A stretch of 64,000 nt of DNA, taken from assembly GCA_026708055.1 (NCBI GenBank), contig JAPOVS010000060.1, positions 1 to 64,000 of the forward strand, in the 5' to 3' direction. The notes beneath the pieces are model-generated. The model saw only the letters and a list, made by a program, of their open reading frames with translations. It was not told the DNA's origin and did not search any database. Shown in pieces: positions 1-7,140 of the stretch; position 1 is the stretch's first letter, and each line of letters opens with the position of its first letter. Source of the DNA: a bacterium. GTDB taxonomy: Bacteria; Actinomycetota; Acidimicrobiia; Acidimicrobiales; CATQHL01. The translations under genes and the position numbers were made by a program.

Positions 1-45
1 GGATCGCTCGCGGGTTCGGGCCTCGGGGCGGCTATCCTCGCCGCG

Positions 46-360
46 ATGAGCATTCTCGCCGTGGATTCGTTGCCGCCAAGCCCGTTGGCGGCCCTTCGGG
101 AATTGGTGTCCAGCGAAGCGCATCTTGACCGGATCCGGCGCGACCAGATCGCAGCGGCGCTCTCCGAGGGCGCAAGTTGGGATGATGTCGGCGACGCGCT
201 AGGGGTCAGCGCCCGAGAGGCGTCGGAGTACTACTGCGCCGATGTGTGGCGGCGACTCGAGGCGAACGCGGCGCGAAATGCTGATATCTCTGACGAGGAA
301 GCAATGGGGATCGCAGTTACAGAGGTACGAGCGGTCCGGCGCGGACTCCACTTGACCTAA
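46..360 (+). CDS. HTH antitoxin-like protein, repeat copy 1
   Basis: A 104-residue protein, almost identical to the one at 2842-3156 (Gly instead of Glu near the C-terminus and a TAA instead of a TGA stop). Residues about 42-62 (ASWDDVGDALGVSAREASEY) look like a helix-turn-helix. In copy 2 it lies eight bases upstream of a PIN-domain toxin, so an antitoxin/autorepressor role is inferred. In this copy the toxin body has been deleted, so the gene is an orphan. A TATCCT hexamer ends seven bases before the ATG, suggesting a leaderless transcript. I do not recognise the family by name. Confidence 0.6.
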   Translation: MSILAVDSLPPSPLAALRELVSSEAHLDRIRRDQIAAALSEGASWDDVGDALGVSAREASEYYCADVWRRLEANAARNADISDEEAMGIAVTEVRAVRRGLHLT

Positions 361-368
361 TCGCCGCC

Positions 369-488
369 ATGCGCGCCTCCCTCGGCGACGGGTTGCATGC
401 TGCCGACCCGGTCGAAGAGCTGATCGGCTGGCTCGATGTGGAACCCGATGACGACCTCGACGCCGTGATCTACGGGCTCGACGGGTGA
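369..488 (+). pseudogene. Deletion fusion: PIN-toxin start codon joined to VapB C-terminus
   Basis: A 39-codon frame begins with the ATG CGC of the PIN toxin gene (as at 3165) and continues in frame with the last 39 codons of the ribbon-helix-helix antitoxin (as at 3824-3943). The 659-base deletion between the two ten-base words created it. It retains the acidic antitoxin tail (GRLDVEPDDDL in copy 2, with Trp for Arg here) but lacks the DNA-binding ribbon-helix-helix. It could be expressed, because it inherits the toxin's translation start right after the upstream gene. Most likely it is simply debris. Confidence 0.65.
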
Positions 489-508
489 GGTTCGCCGACA
501 CTTCCTAA
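485..508 (+). pseudogene. VapC-type toxin stub (7 codons)
   Basis: GTG overlaps the stop of the upstream frame (GTGA) and encodes Val/Met-RFADTS before a TAA. The sequence FADTS is the usual beginning of VapC PIN toxins, including the first catalytic Asp. The rest of the toxin is absent. The same stub with slightly more sequence occurs at 3940. Confidence 0.5.
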
Positions 509-527
509 CGACGTGTGACCAACGTCC

Positions 528-581
528 GCGGTGGCGGAGCGTTCGGTCCTTCGATGTCAATCCGACGAGGCGGTCTTCAGC
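528..581 (+). pseudogene. Fragment of a DUF5615 (PIN-like) toxin gene
   Basis: The frame starting at 528 reads AVAERSVLRCQSDEAVFS, which resembles the middle of DUF5615 PIN-like toxins and is similar to the longer fragment at 6016-6150. No start codon or remainder is present. From here to 767 I see nothing else recognisable. Confidence 0.45.
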
Positions 582-767
582 ACACTGGAGGTCAGCGGCG
601 GTGCCGTCTGGTCGAGGTTCCCCATAGGAGCATCCTCATTGGCGTAGCCAGCTCACCGCCGGGGTCGTACACCTCGCACCCAATGACCTGACTAGGACCG
701 GTCCTACTGTAAGCAGCGTTCAGAGCAGGCCATTGGCAAGCGCTCTGACCTGGGATTCTTCAATGGC

Positions 768-796
768 CACTTACTCTAAAGTCTTTAGAGTAAGTG
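768..796. promoter_or_regulatory. 29-bp perfect palindrome, probable operator
   Basis: Two 14-base arms (cacttactctaaag at 768-781 and its exact reverse complement at 783-796) flank a single T. The site lies about 85 bases upstream of the AlbA_2 regulator gene. It is AT-rich against a GC-rich background, as expected for an operator. The half-site word ctttagag recurs directly after that gene's stop, at 2303-2310. Confidence 0.6.
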
Positions 797-869
797 CATG
801 TGGACAATGGACGTGGTGCACGGCGCAGTCGGCCGGCCCTGGTTGCGACGCGTGTTGCTGTAACTAATT

Positions 870-875
870 TATAGT
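870..875 (+). promoter_or_regulatory. -10 hexamer TATAGT of the AlbA_2 gene
   Basis: TATAGT ends six bases before the ATG at 882, so transcription would begin at or next to the start codon (leaderless). No convincing -35 hexamer is seen at 16-18 bases. Confidence 0.45.
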
Positions 876-881
876 AGTTCC

Positions 882-2300
882 ATGACCACGGGCGCGGTGG
901 AGCGGGCACTCGGGGGGCGCTCCGACAGTCGTGGGAGCGAACTCCTCCGCCTTCCCGAAGACCAATGGTTCGACCGCAAGAGCGCCCGCGTCGGTGAGCG
1001 GGAACTCGCTGACACCCTTATCGCATTCGCCAACGCGGAGGGCGGAACGGTGGTCGTCGGGCTGTGGAACGGCGTCGTGGAGGGGATCGCCGCGGCGGGT
1101 CCGGCCAAGTTGGCCAAGTGGCAGCAGGCGGCGATCGACTTCACGGTGCCCCCGGTACCTCACAAGGCCCGACTCGTGGAATGCTGCAATTCCCGGGGCG
1201 AGGGAGACCGGCTACTCGTCGTGGAGGTGAATGTCTCAGAGCAGGTCCACGCCAACCGGAAGGACGACGTTTATCTGCGGGTCGGGGATGAGAACCGCCG
1301 ACTCGCCTACTCCCAGCGGCAGGAGTTGCTCTATGACAAGGGGCAGGCGTGCTTCGAGGCAACGCCTGTCGCCGGTGCCGGAATGGAAGATCTGGATGGC
1401 GGTCTCCTGGCCGACTACGCCGAGGCCGTCAACCATCCCGACCCGGAGCGGCTGCTCGACGCCCGTGGCCTGCTGAGCGCCGCTGGGGATGTCACCGCGG
1501 CGGCCGTGCTGCTCTTCGGGACCCATCCGCAGCGCCGGCTGCCCGAGGCGTGCGTCCGTGTGCTCCGCTACCGGGGCGCCGAACGCGGCACCGGGGCCCG
1601 CCAGCAACTCCTCTCCGATGTCCGCATCGAGGGTGCGATCCCGCGGCTCCTCGAGGAGGCTCGCCAGGCGATCGCCGATCTCCTGCCTGCCCGTCGTGCA
1701 CTGGCGGGCAGCGGGCGCTTCGAACGGACACCGCTCGTTCCCACCGATGCCTGGGTCGAGGGCGTCGTGAACGCGGTGATCCACCGTTCCTACAGCGTGG
1801 GCGGCGACCACATCAGGGTCGAGATCTTCGACGACCGCATCGAGATCGAGAGTCCCGGACGTTTTCCGGGCGTCGTGGACGTGTCGGATCCGCTGCACAT
1901 CTCCCGGTTCGCGCGCAATCCGAGGATCGCCAGGGTCTGTGCCGACCTCCGCTTCGGGCAGGAACTCGGTGAGGGCATCCGGCGCATCTTCGAGGAGATG
2001 AGACTCGCCGGCCTGGCCGAACCGGCCTACACCCAGACCGCCGGCAGTGTCCGCCTGACGCTCTCCTCGGTCCTCGTGGACAGGGCCCTGGAGGAGCGGC
2101 TCCCCCGGTCTGCCCGGAGCGTCCTCCGACTGATCCGCGAAGCCGGCCGCCTGAGCACCGGAGAAGCGGTCGAGGCGACCGGCAGCTCTCGCCCTGCTGT
2201 GCTGCGACAACTCCAGGCGCTCGAGCGGGAGGGGCTCATCGAGTGGGTGGGCAAGTCGAAGAAGGACCCGCGGGCTTACTGGAAGCTCCGAGTGGGCTGA
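882..2300 (+). CDS. AlbA_2/Schlafen-type putative DNA-binding regulator
   Basis: A 472-residue cytoplasmic protein of the family annotated as RecG-like or ATP-binding transcriptional regulators. The N-terminal AlbA_2 (Schlafen AAA_4) domain spans about residues 20-130 and includes DTLIAFANAEGGTVVVGL. A central HATPase_c_4-type segment follows at about 285-390 (WVEGVVNAVIHRSY, ESPGRFPG). The C-terminus has a winged helix-turn-helix (GEAVEATGSSRPAVLRQLQ). Domain order and length are typical. A near-perfect palindrome upstream and a possible leaderless start suggest autoregulation. It lies between the two copies of the direct repeat, so it may have moved as part of an island. Its physiological target is unknown. 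Confidence 0.85.
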   Translation: MTTGAVERALGGRSDSRGSELLRLPEDQWFDRKSARVGERELADTLIAFANAEGGTVVVGLWNGVVEGIAAAGPAKLAKWQQAAIDFTVPPVPHKARLVECCNSRGEGDRLLVVEVNVSEQVHANRKDDVYLRVGDENRRLAYSQRQELLYDKGQACFEATPVAGAGMEDLDGGLLADYAEAVNHPDPERLLDARGLLSAAGDVTAAAVLLFGTHPQRRLPEACVRVLRYRGAERGTGARQQLLSDVRIEGAIPRLLEEARQAIADLLPARRALAGSGRFERTPLVPTDAWVEGVVNAVIHRSYSVGGDHIRVEIFDDRIEIESPGRFPGVVDVSDPLHISRFARNPRIARVCADLRFGQELGEGIRRIFEEMRLAGLAEPAYTQTAGSVRLTLSSVLVDRALEERLPRSARSVLRLIREAGRLSTGEAVEATGSSRPAVLRQLQALEREGLIEWVGKSKKDPRAYWKLRVG

Positions 2301-2645
2301 GACTTTAGAGCGGCGGTCGGATGCGACAGCGGCCGCGAATGCGATCTGATCTGCCGCCGCGCCGGCCGACTCACCGCCATCGAGATCAAATCGGGCGCGA
2401 CCGTCGCGTCGGACTGGTTCAAGACACTCGTCAGAATCTCCGAGGACCTGCCGGCGGTCACATCCAAGGCCGTCGTCTACGGCGGAACTGAACGCCAACA
2501 GCGAACCGCCGCCGACGTGGTCCCCTGGGCCGGCTTCGCGGACTACCTCGGACAGATCGACGCCGCCCCGTACCCGCCGCCCGCGCCGGGCCACGGCGAA
2601 GGACCGACGCCTCCGGAGCCCCCGCCCGGCGACCTCACCCTCTGA
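2301..2645 (+). pseudogene. C-terminal remnant of a DUF4143-type AAA ATPase
   Basis: Immediately after the preceding stop, and in the same frame, an open stretch with no start codon runs to a TGA at 2643. It reads DSGRECDLICRRAGRL, then TAIEIKSGATVASDWFKTL, ending in a Pro-rich tail. Conserved GRExDL and IEIKSG blocks are typical of the nuclease-like C-terminal DUF4143 domain of AAA family proteins. The ATPase half is missing. The fragment probably marks replacement of an older gene by the AlbA_2 gene. From 2646 to 2796 I see no gene. Confidence 0.6.
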
Positions 2646-2841
2646 ACCGACTCGCCTCGGCGGTTCCAGCGGCGCGGCCCGCGCGTCGGCGACGCCGCGG
2701 CATGAGATATATCTCGCCCCGAGAAGCTAGCTGCTAGCCGCCGCGGACGAAACCCCAACCCGCGCCGCGCCCGTCCGGCCGCGCTGCGTGGCAGCTGGAT
2801 CGCTCGCGGGTTCGGGCCTCGGGGCGGCTATCCTCGCCGCG

Positions 2842-3156
2842 ATGAGCATTCTCGCCGTGGATTCGTTGCCGCCAAGCCCGTTGGCGGCCCTTCGGGAATT
2901 GGTGTCCAGCGAAGCGCATCTTGACCGGATCCGGCGCGACCAGATCGCAGCGGCGCTCTCCGAGGGCGCAAGTTGGGATGATGTCGGCGACGCGCTAGGG
3001 GTCAGCGCCCGAGAGGCGTCGGAGTACTACTGCGCCGATGTGTGGCGGCGACTCGAGGCGAACGCGGCGCGAAATGCTGATATCTCTGACGAGGAAGCAA
3101 TGGGGATCGCAGTTACAGAGGTACGAGCGGTCCGGCGCGAACTCCACTTGACCTGA
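2842..3156 (+). CDS. HTH antitoxin-like protein, repeat copy 2
   Basis: A 104-residue protein with a helix-turn-helix-like region near residues 42-62, followed eight bases later by a PIN toxin gene. The ATG at 2842 is chosen because it matches copy 1 and a TATCCT hexamer ends seven bases before it. An in-frame GTG further upstream (2788) would add 18 residues but lies outside the likely transcript. The inferred role is neutralising the adjacent PIN RNase and repressing the operon. The family is not recognised with certainty. Confidence 0.65.
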   Translation: MSILAVDSLPPSPLAALRELVSSEAHLDRIRRDQIAAALSEGASWDDVGDALGVSAREASEYYCADVWRRLEANAARNADISDEEAMGIAVTEVRAVRRELHLT

Positions 3157-3164
3157 TCGCCGCC

Positions 3165-3608
3165 ATGCGCGTCATCCTGGACGCGAACATCTTCATCTCC
3201 GCCGCGATCGCTGCTGGGCCGCCACTGAAGGCGTTGAGTGCGTGCATCGAGCGGCCCGACATTGACCTCATCGTATGCCCGACGCTGTGGCGCGAGGTTG
3301 GGCGCTCCCTCCTTACGAAACCAGGGCTCCTGAAGCGCATCCCGCCCGACGAGACGCGCGAGTTCATGCGCCGTATCAAACCACTCGTTCATCTCGTCCC
3401 CGATCCCGTTGCGGTGGAGGAGTTCACCGAAGACCCCAAGGACAACTACCTGATTTCCCTTGCTCGGGAACAGGGTGTAGCCCTCATCGTGAGTGGGGAC
3501 AGGGACCTGCTTGATTGGACCGAGCAGAGGCCACCAGTCGTGCCCCCCGCCGCGTTCGTCGTATCCCTTGAACCGGACGTCGACACCCCTCCAGACTTGA
3601 CCCCGTGA
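3165..3608 (+). CDS. PIN-domain ribonuclease toxin (COG1569-like)
   Basis: A 147-residue protein opening with MRVILDANIFISA, the first acidic strand of PIN nucleases. Later conserved blocks are KDNYLISLA and GVALIVSGDRDLL, which carry the remaining metal-binding acids. Length and pattern fit the family annotated as putative toxin-antitoxin toxin component, PIN family. Such proteins are Mg-dependent RNases. The gene follows the HTH protein by eight bases, so the two form a likely operon. In repeat copy 1 this gene has been excised. It is the only PIN toxin in the island that appears intact. Confidence 0.85.
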   Translation: MRVILDANIFISAAIAAGPPLKALSACIERPDIDLIVCPTLWREVGRSLLTKPGLLKRIPPDETREFMRRIKPLVHLVPDPVAVEEFTEDPKDNYLISLAREQGVALIVSGDRDLLDWTEQRPPVVPPAAFVVSLEPDVDTPPDLTP

Positions 3609-3670
3609 GTCGCTGGGCTCGGTCGCGACGCGTGAGCGCCGGCACCCGGAGCGTCCGTTCGCGCGCTGCG

Positions 3671-3689
3671 AGCCGGGATCCTCCCGGCT
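3671..3689. terminator. Short hairpin between PIN toxin and VapB genes
   Basis: An eight-base stem (agccggga / tcccggct) with a three-base loop lies 62 bases after the PIN toxin stop. No T-run follows. It may terminate the upstream transcript or act as a protein-binding site. A TATGGT hexamer at 3703-3708, just downstream, could be the -10 of the VapB gene. Confidence 0.35.
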
Positions 3690-3721
3690 CCGGGGCGGTC
3701 CTTATGGTGTACATCTCAGAG

Positions 3722-3943
3722 ATGCGGCGTATCCAGCTCTATGTGGACGCGGATATGGATGATGCGCTCACCGCTCAGGCGGCAAAGCGTGGCACGAACC
3801 GCTCGGCGCTGGTCCGCGACGCCGTGCGCGCCTCCCTCGGCGACGGGTTGCACGCTGCCGACCCGGTCGAAGAGCTGATCGGCAGGCTCGATGTGGAACC
3901 CGATGACGACCTCGACGCCGTGATCTACGGGCTCGACGGGTGA
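3722..3943 (+). CDS. Ribbon-helix-helix VapB-like antitoxin, orphan
   Basis: A 73-residue CopG/Arc-type protein. The N-terminal strand RIQLYVDADM is followed by two helices (DDALTAQAAKRGTNRSALVR). The acidic C-terminal tail (VEPDDDLDAVIYGLDG) is the toxin-binding part of VapB proteins. The ATG at 3722 gives the standard antitoxin length. The stop overlaps a GTG that opens a VapC-like frame, but the toxin is truncated after about nine codons, so this antitoxin has lost its partner. It may still neutralise a related VapC elsewhere. Confidence 0.8.
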   Translation: MRRIQLYVDADMDDALTAQAAKRGTNRSALVRDAVRASLGDGLHAADPVEELIGRLDVEPDDDLDAVIYGLDG

Positions 3944-4038
3944 GGTTCGCCGACACTTCCTTCTGGTCGGACTCCATCCCATTCAGCGCTCAGGCTACAT
4001 CCAGATCGGCTCGGAGGAGCCGCACCTTTGGCAGTTGA
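3940..4038 (+). pseudogene. Truncated VapC toxin start
   Basis: A GTG overlapping the VapB stop (GTGA) encodes RFADTSFW, the classical VapC N-terminus with its first catalytic Asp. It then passes into unrelated sequence, and the frame closes at 4038. The frame runs into the 3' end of the convergent NERD gene. The break is close to 3963-3990. The catalytic core is absent, so the product would be inactive. Confidence 0.55.
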
Positions 4039-4996
4039 GCAAGTATCGACTCCCATCTTTGCGAATCTGTACCTGCTTGTCCCGTCTTGCGCAGGCTCCA
4101 CAGGCAGAGCACTCCGTGGGCATCGGCGTGTTCGCCTGGCACGCATTGCATTTCCAGTAAAAGCTGTAGCGCTTTCGAGCCGTGAGGTCCTTTGAACCGC
4201 AGTGCCTGCATGTCGCATGTGCCCGCCGTGCAGGCGAAGCACCAGAGCGATCAATATGCCTCTCGGCAAGAAATCCGGCCACCTGCTCGGCTTCCTGTTC
4301 CTCCATTCTCCACCTGCTGCCGTAGTCTCCGTAGACTCTTCTCTTATTCGATTTTGCACCCTGGCGATGCCGCTCAAGTTCCTCGCTCATCTTCGCGGGC
4401 ACTAGATCGGCTTTGGTCACGAACATCCGAAATGGCTCTTGGGGTTCCTTCCACTCGTCGAGCCGCTTGATCATTCCCCCGTCGGACACAGCAACAATGA
4501 GTTGGATTGGCGCTCTTTTGAAGCCCTGCTGATCTGTCCCGTGGATGAATCTGCCGATCGTGCGTAACCCCACGGGGAATCTTCCAAGCAAGTCTTCCCG
4601 ATTGCGTTGCAGGAAGGCTCGAAGGAAGTCGCGCTGCAACTCAGCTTGCCGGATCGGCGACGGCATTCCCGTCTCCCTGCTGCCCCACACGCGAGTCCAC
4701 TCATCTCCTCCCGAGCCATCAGGGCGCACTCGCACCTCTCCTGAAACCGCCTTGCTCTCGATGATGAAAAACCCGAAGCGATGTACGAGCAGATGATCGA
4801 TCTGGCACACCCCCGCGGAGCCATCGTGTTCTGGCTGGTCGGGATCCTCGAGCCGCAGGCCGTGCAACACGAAGACATCCGGGTCTTCAGAGAAACTTCG
4901 GTGCAGGTAGTGCGCCATTTGCCGCTCAGCCGTGACGCCAGCCTGTTGGCGCGGATCGCTCGGCCGACCACATTGTTCGTATGGCTTGACGATCAT
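3995..4996 (-). CDS. NERD-domain protein with zinc-ribbon tail
   Basis: A 333-residue protein. The N-terminal NERD (nuclease-related) domain shows IDHLLVHRFGFFIIESKA, with the Asp...Glu-x-Lys pattern of restriction-endonuclease-fold nucleases. The C-terminal ~80 residues carry two Cys pairs (CRHCGSKDL with KCNAC, then CSACGAC with NCQRC), typical of zinc ribbons. The ATG at 4996 (MIVKPYEQ) is used because the open frame upstream of it lies inside the next gene. NERD proteins are often linked to DNA processing or defence. It lies beside a HEPN/MNT gene, which suggests a defence-type context. Confidence 0.8.
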   Translation of the reverse strand: MIVKPYEQCGRPSDPRQQAGVTAERQMAHYLHRSFSEDPDVFVLHGLRLEDPDQPEHDGSAGVCQIDHLLVHRFGFFIIESKAVSGEVRVRPDGSGGDEWTRVWGSRETGMPSPIRQAELQRDFLRAFLQRNREDLLGRFPVGLRTIGRFIHGTDQQGFKRAPIQLIVAVSDGGMIKRLDEWKEPQEPFRMFVTKADLVPAKMSEELERHRQGAKSNKRRVYGDYGSRWRMEEQEAEQVAGFLAERHIDRSGASPARRAHATCRHCGSKDLTARKRYSFYWKCNACQANTPMPTECSACGACARRDKQVQIRKDGSRYLLNCQRCGSSEPIWM

Positions 4997-5046
4997 CTGA
5001 GCTTCTCGGCGTTCATCTCGGCGAGCATCCTGGGGTGAAGCGGCGG

Positions 5047-5985
5047 TCAGACGGGCTCGCCGGTGAGTAGGTCGGCGGTGTTGAGGCGGTCTTGGATCGT
5101 CGTGAGGATGGCGTGCGTCTCGGCGGCGAGGCCGGTGGCCACACGGCGCGCCTCGAATTCGGAGACGGCGATGTGTGCCACCGAGCATGCGGCGCCGGCG
5201 AGCCGGCGGGCCAGGTCGGCGGCTTCGTCGACGGTGACTTCGGGCCGGTCGGCGGCGTAGGCGCCCGCGCGGCGCCACATCGACACTTCGTCGTATGCGA
5301 GGCCGGCCAGGGCGCGGTCCACGGCAGGCCTCCGCGCCGGGATGTCGTCGAGCAACTTGTCGACGTCGTGAACATACCGGACCGGTTTGCCGTCCAGGGC
5401 GGTGAGCGCCTTGAGCGAGTGCTCGACCACCATCGCGGCCTTGGCGCACACATCGATCAGCCGGGCCCGTTGAAGCCGCTCGCATTCCTCGATCCGTCCC
5501 GCTTCGGCTGCGCCGGTCTCCCAGTCGCTGGGCTTCAGACAGTTCCGCAGCAGGCTCATCTCCCGATGCGCGTCGTCGAGGCGCTGCGCGGCCTCCTTGT
5601 CGTTCGTGTCCGGCAAGCCGATCTCCTTGTCCCAGTTCACGTTCCCGGCAGGACGGTCTACCAGTGCCACTGCGCTGGGGGCTATTCCCGCCTCGAACGA
5701 GGCCGACACCCGAGCCACGCGGCGGGCCCACTCGGGGCGGTCGGTGACATGCACATCCACGCTGTGGCCGCACGCCTCTCCGGCGGTGCGCGCCAGTTCG
5801 CCTCGGAGCGCCCACCTCCGGGCGTAGTCCAAGTCGTCGAAGATCGCCACGAGGTCGATGTCACTGTGGAGACGCTGGTCGCCCCGCGCCACCGAGCCGA
5901 ACAGCAGCACCTTCCCCGCGCCGGCGGCCACGAGCGCATCGGCGGCACGTCGCGCCGCCACCTCCGACGGGACGGCAACGTCCAT
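5047..5985 (-). CDS. Fused nucleotidyltransferase (MNT) - HEPN protein
   Basis: A 312-residue fusion. Residues about 20-100 form a minimal nucleotidyltransferase with the signature LFGSVARGDQRLHSDIDLV (GS...D-x-D). Residues about 160-300 are all-helical and HEPN-like (KAAMVVEHSLKALTALDG, RYVHDVDKLL). In separate form MNT and HEPN are antitoxin and RNase toxin, the MNT AMPylating or otherwise silencing HEPN. Here they are one chain. I could not place an unambiguous HEPN catalytic R-x4-6-H motif, so the RNase half may be inactive. A role in phage defence or plasmid stability is inference. Confidence 0.75.
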   Translation of the reverse strand: MDVAVPSEVAARRAADALVAAGAGKVLLFGSVARGDQRLHSDIDLVAIFDDLDYARRWALRGELARTAGEACGHSVDVHVTDRPEWARRVARVSASFEAGIAPSAVALVDRPAGNVNWDKEIGLPDTNDKEAAQRLDDAHREMSLLRNCLKPSDWETGAAEAGRIEECERLQRARLIDVCAKAAMVVEHSLKALTALDGKPVRYVHDVDKLLDDIPARRPAVDRALAGLAYDEVSMWRRAGAYAADRPEVTVDEAADLARRLAGAACSVAHIAVSEFEARRVATGLAAETHAILTTIQDRLNTADLLTGEPV

Positions 5986-6015
5986 CCCGCAACTCTATCG
6001 CCCGGCCCGATTCGC

Positions 6016-6150
6016 CCGGGACCTGACGCCATCGCGGTGGCGGAGCGTTCTGACCTTCGAGGTCAATCTGACGAGGTGGTCTTCGCGGAGGCACTCGCAG
6101 ACGCTCGGGTGATCGTCGCCGAGAACGTCGTCGACTACTGGCCCCTGGGT
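6016..6150 (+). pseudogene. Internal fragment of a DUF5615 PIN-like toxin
   Basis: The frame from 6016 reads AVAERSDLRGQSDEVVFAE, then ADARVIVAENVVDYWPL. The LRG..D..VF and RVIV.EN..D blocks match the middle and C-terminal half of DUF5615 toxins. No initiation codon or N-terminal MRLLxDE is present here, but that very N-terminus occurs alone at 7137. The part around 6034-6085 is also similar to 528-581. Between 6151 and 6268 no gene is seen. Confidence 0.6.
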
Positions 6151-6268
6151 CCGCCGCGTTGCGAGCCGGCCGTACCTCTCCGACCCTCATGTTCACCAGC
6201 AACCGCACCTATCCGACAGCAACCTGAGGTTCTCCCTGCTGGCTTGGCATCTCGATTAGGGGGTGGTC

Positions 6269-6574
6269 ATGTCTGTGATGCGGGAGCACACCCCGCCGTC
6301 GGGGGGGACTCGGCGGCGGTTCGCGAAGGAGTTCAAGGCCGACGCGGTGGCGTTGATCCTCGACGGTGACCGGTCGATCGCGTCGGTGGCGCGGGGTCTC
6401 GGGATCGGGGAGACGAATCTGGGGAGCTGGGTTCGCCGGGCCCGCATCGATCGGGGCGAGAAGCCGGGGCTCGCGAGTTCTGAGCGCGCCGGGTTGGCGC
6501 GGCTGCGCCGGGAGGACGCGCGGCTGGGTATGGGGCGTGAGTTGCTCAAGCGAGCGGCGGCCTCCTGGGTCTAG
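6269..6574 (+). CDS. IS3-family transposase OrfA-like protein
   Basis: A 101-residue protein with the IS3 OrfA pattern RRFAKEFKADAVALI followed by SIASVARGLGIGETNLGSWV (helix-turn-helix). The C-terminus contains a basic leucine-rich stretch of the kind used for OrfA/OrfB assembly. It binds element ends in active members. The following OrfB is destroyed, so only DNA binding could remain. The ATG at 6269 is preferred over a GTG at 6263; ttagggggtgg lies just upstream. Confidence 0.75.
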   Translation: MSVMREHTPPSGGTRRRFAKEFKADAVALILDGDRSIASVARGLGIGETNLGSWVRRARIDRGEKPGLASSERAGLARLRREDARLGMGRELLKRAAASWV

Positions 6575-6585
6575 GAGTCGGGGCA

Positions 6586-6834
6586 GTGACCCGTTGTCGG
6601 TGGGTCGCTGCCCGGAGGGCCGAAGGGTTCCCGGCAACGATGGTGCGCCGTGTCGCGCAGGTGGCCCGCCGGGGGTTCTACGCCTGGTGTGGCCGCTACA
6701 ACACCCAGCGGCTCCACTCCAGCCTCGCCTACCAGACCCCGACAGAATGGGAGGACCACCACCGGCCGACACACGAACCAGACCAGCCGCATCAACCACG
6801 TGTCAACCCAACGGGGGGAAGCTCAGAGCACTAG
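6586..6834 (+). pseudogene. IS3 OrfB remnant lacking the DDE domain
   Basis: The frame keeps the OrfB N-terminus (RRAEGFPATMVRRVAQVARR then GFYAW) joined directly to the C-terminal block RYNTQRLHSSLAYQTPTEWE. About 200 residues containing the catalytic acidic triad are missing, leaving 82 codons. The junction follows GFYAW. Confidence 0.75.
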
Positions 6835-6843
6835 GTATTACGT

Positions 6844-7140
6844 ATGGAGCGACACCCGGGGATCGTGTTCCGCATCGGACCCGCTGGGCGTCGAGCCGGC
6901 TTGGCTGGGGGTCCCGATGTCTGGGAGGTCGTGCAGGCGTGTCTCGGGGACGACGCTGACGATCCGCTGACGCCCGCGGCAGTCGCCGAGCAGATGGGGT
7001 TGACGGCCGACCAGGTCGGCGTGGCGTTCCGGTACGCGGAGTTCAGGGACGAGATCGACGCCCGGATCCGCATGGTGGCCGAGGACGCGGAGCGAGCTGA
7101 GGCGGCGTGGCGAACTGAGCGGGAACTTCTCGGTAGATGA
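6844..7140 (+). CDS. DUF433-like antitoxin, orphan
   Basis: A 98-residue protein starting MERHPGIVFRIGPAGRRAGL, with GGPDVWEVVQACL and an HTH-like segment (TPAAVAEQMGLTADQVGVAF). This pattern is typical of actinobacterial DUF433-like antitoxins that precede DUF5615 toxins. Its stop overlaps the ATG of a toxin stub (ATGA at 7137-7140). TAGGTA (6832-6837) ends six bases before the ATG, so it could be leaderless. The toxin is truncated after 12 codons, so this antitoxin is orphaned. Confidence 0.6.
   Translation: MERHPGIVFRIGPAGRRAGLAGGPDVWEVVQACLGDDADDPLTPAAVAEQMGLTADQVGVAFRYAEFRDEIDARIRMVAEDAERAEAAWRTERELLGR

Larger units (their letters stand above)
1..506. repeat. Direct repeat copy 1 (internally deleted, reaches window edge)
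   Basis: This stretch matches 2797-3961 at an offset of 2796 bases up to about position 375, and then resumes after a 659-base gap. The junction lies in a near-identical ten-base word, gccatgcgcg (366-375 here, 3162-3171 in copy 2) against gccgtgcgcg (3821-3830 in copy 2). The match ends at cacttcct (506 here, 3961 there). The left end is not visible because the window starts inside the repeat. Only a few point differences are present, so the duplication is fairly recent. Confidence 0.9.
2797..3961. repeat. Direct repeat copy 2 (full length)
   Basis: Intact version of the repeat at the window start. It contains the HTH antitoxin-like gene, the PIN toxin, the VapB-like gene and the first codons of a VapC toxin. 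It carries the 659 bases (between 3162 and 3821) that are missing from copy 1. Confidence 0.9.
6269..6834 (+). mobile_element. IS3-family element, internally deleted
   Basis: Contains an OrfA-like helix-turn-helix transposase frame and an OrfB remnant in which the whole DDE core is missing. Terminal inverted repeats could not be identified with confidence, so the true ends may lie outside these limits. It is immobile on its own. Confidence 0.7.

Noticed and set aside
5092-6369. A 425-codon plus-strand frame over the MNT-HEPN gene
   Set aside because: The minus strand carries the recognised GS...DxD motif; the plus frame is a codon-bias shadow. Its 3' part covers the DUF5615 fragment, which was annotated separately.
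6200-6850. Terminal inverted repeats of the IS3 element
   Set aside because: I compared the flanks by eye and found no convincing matching ends, so the exact element limits were not claimed.
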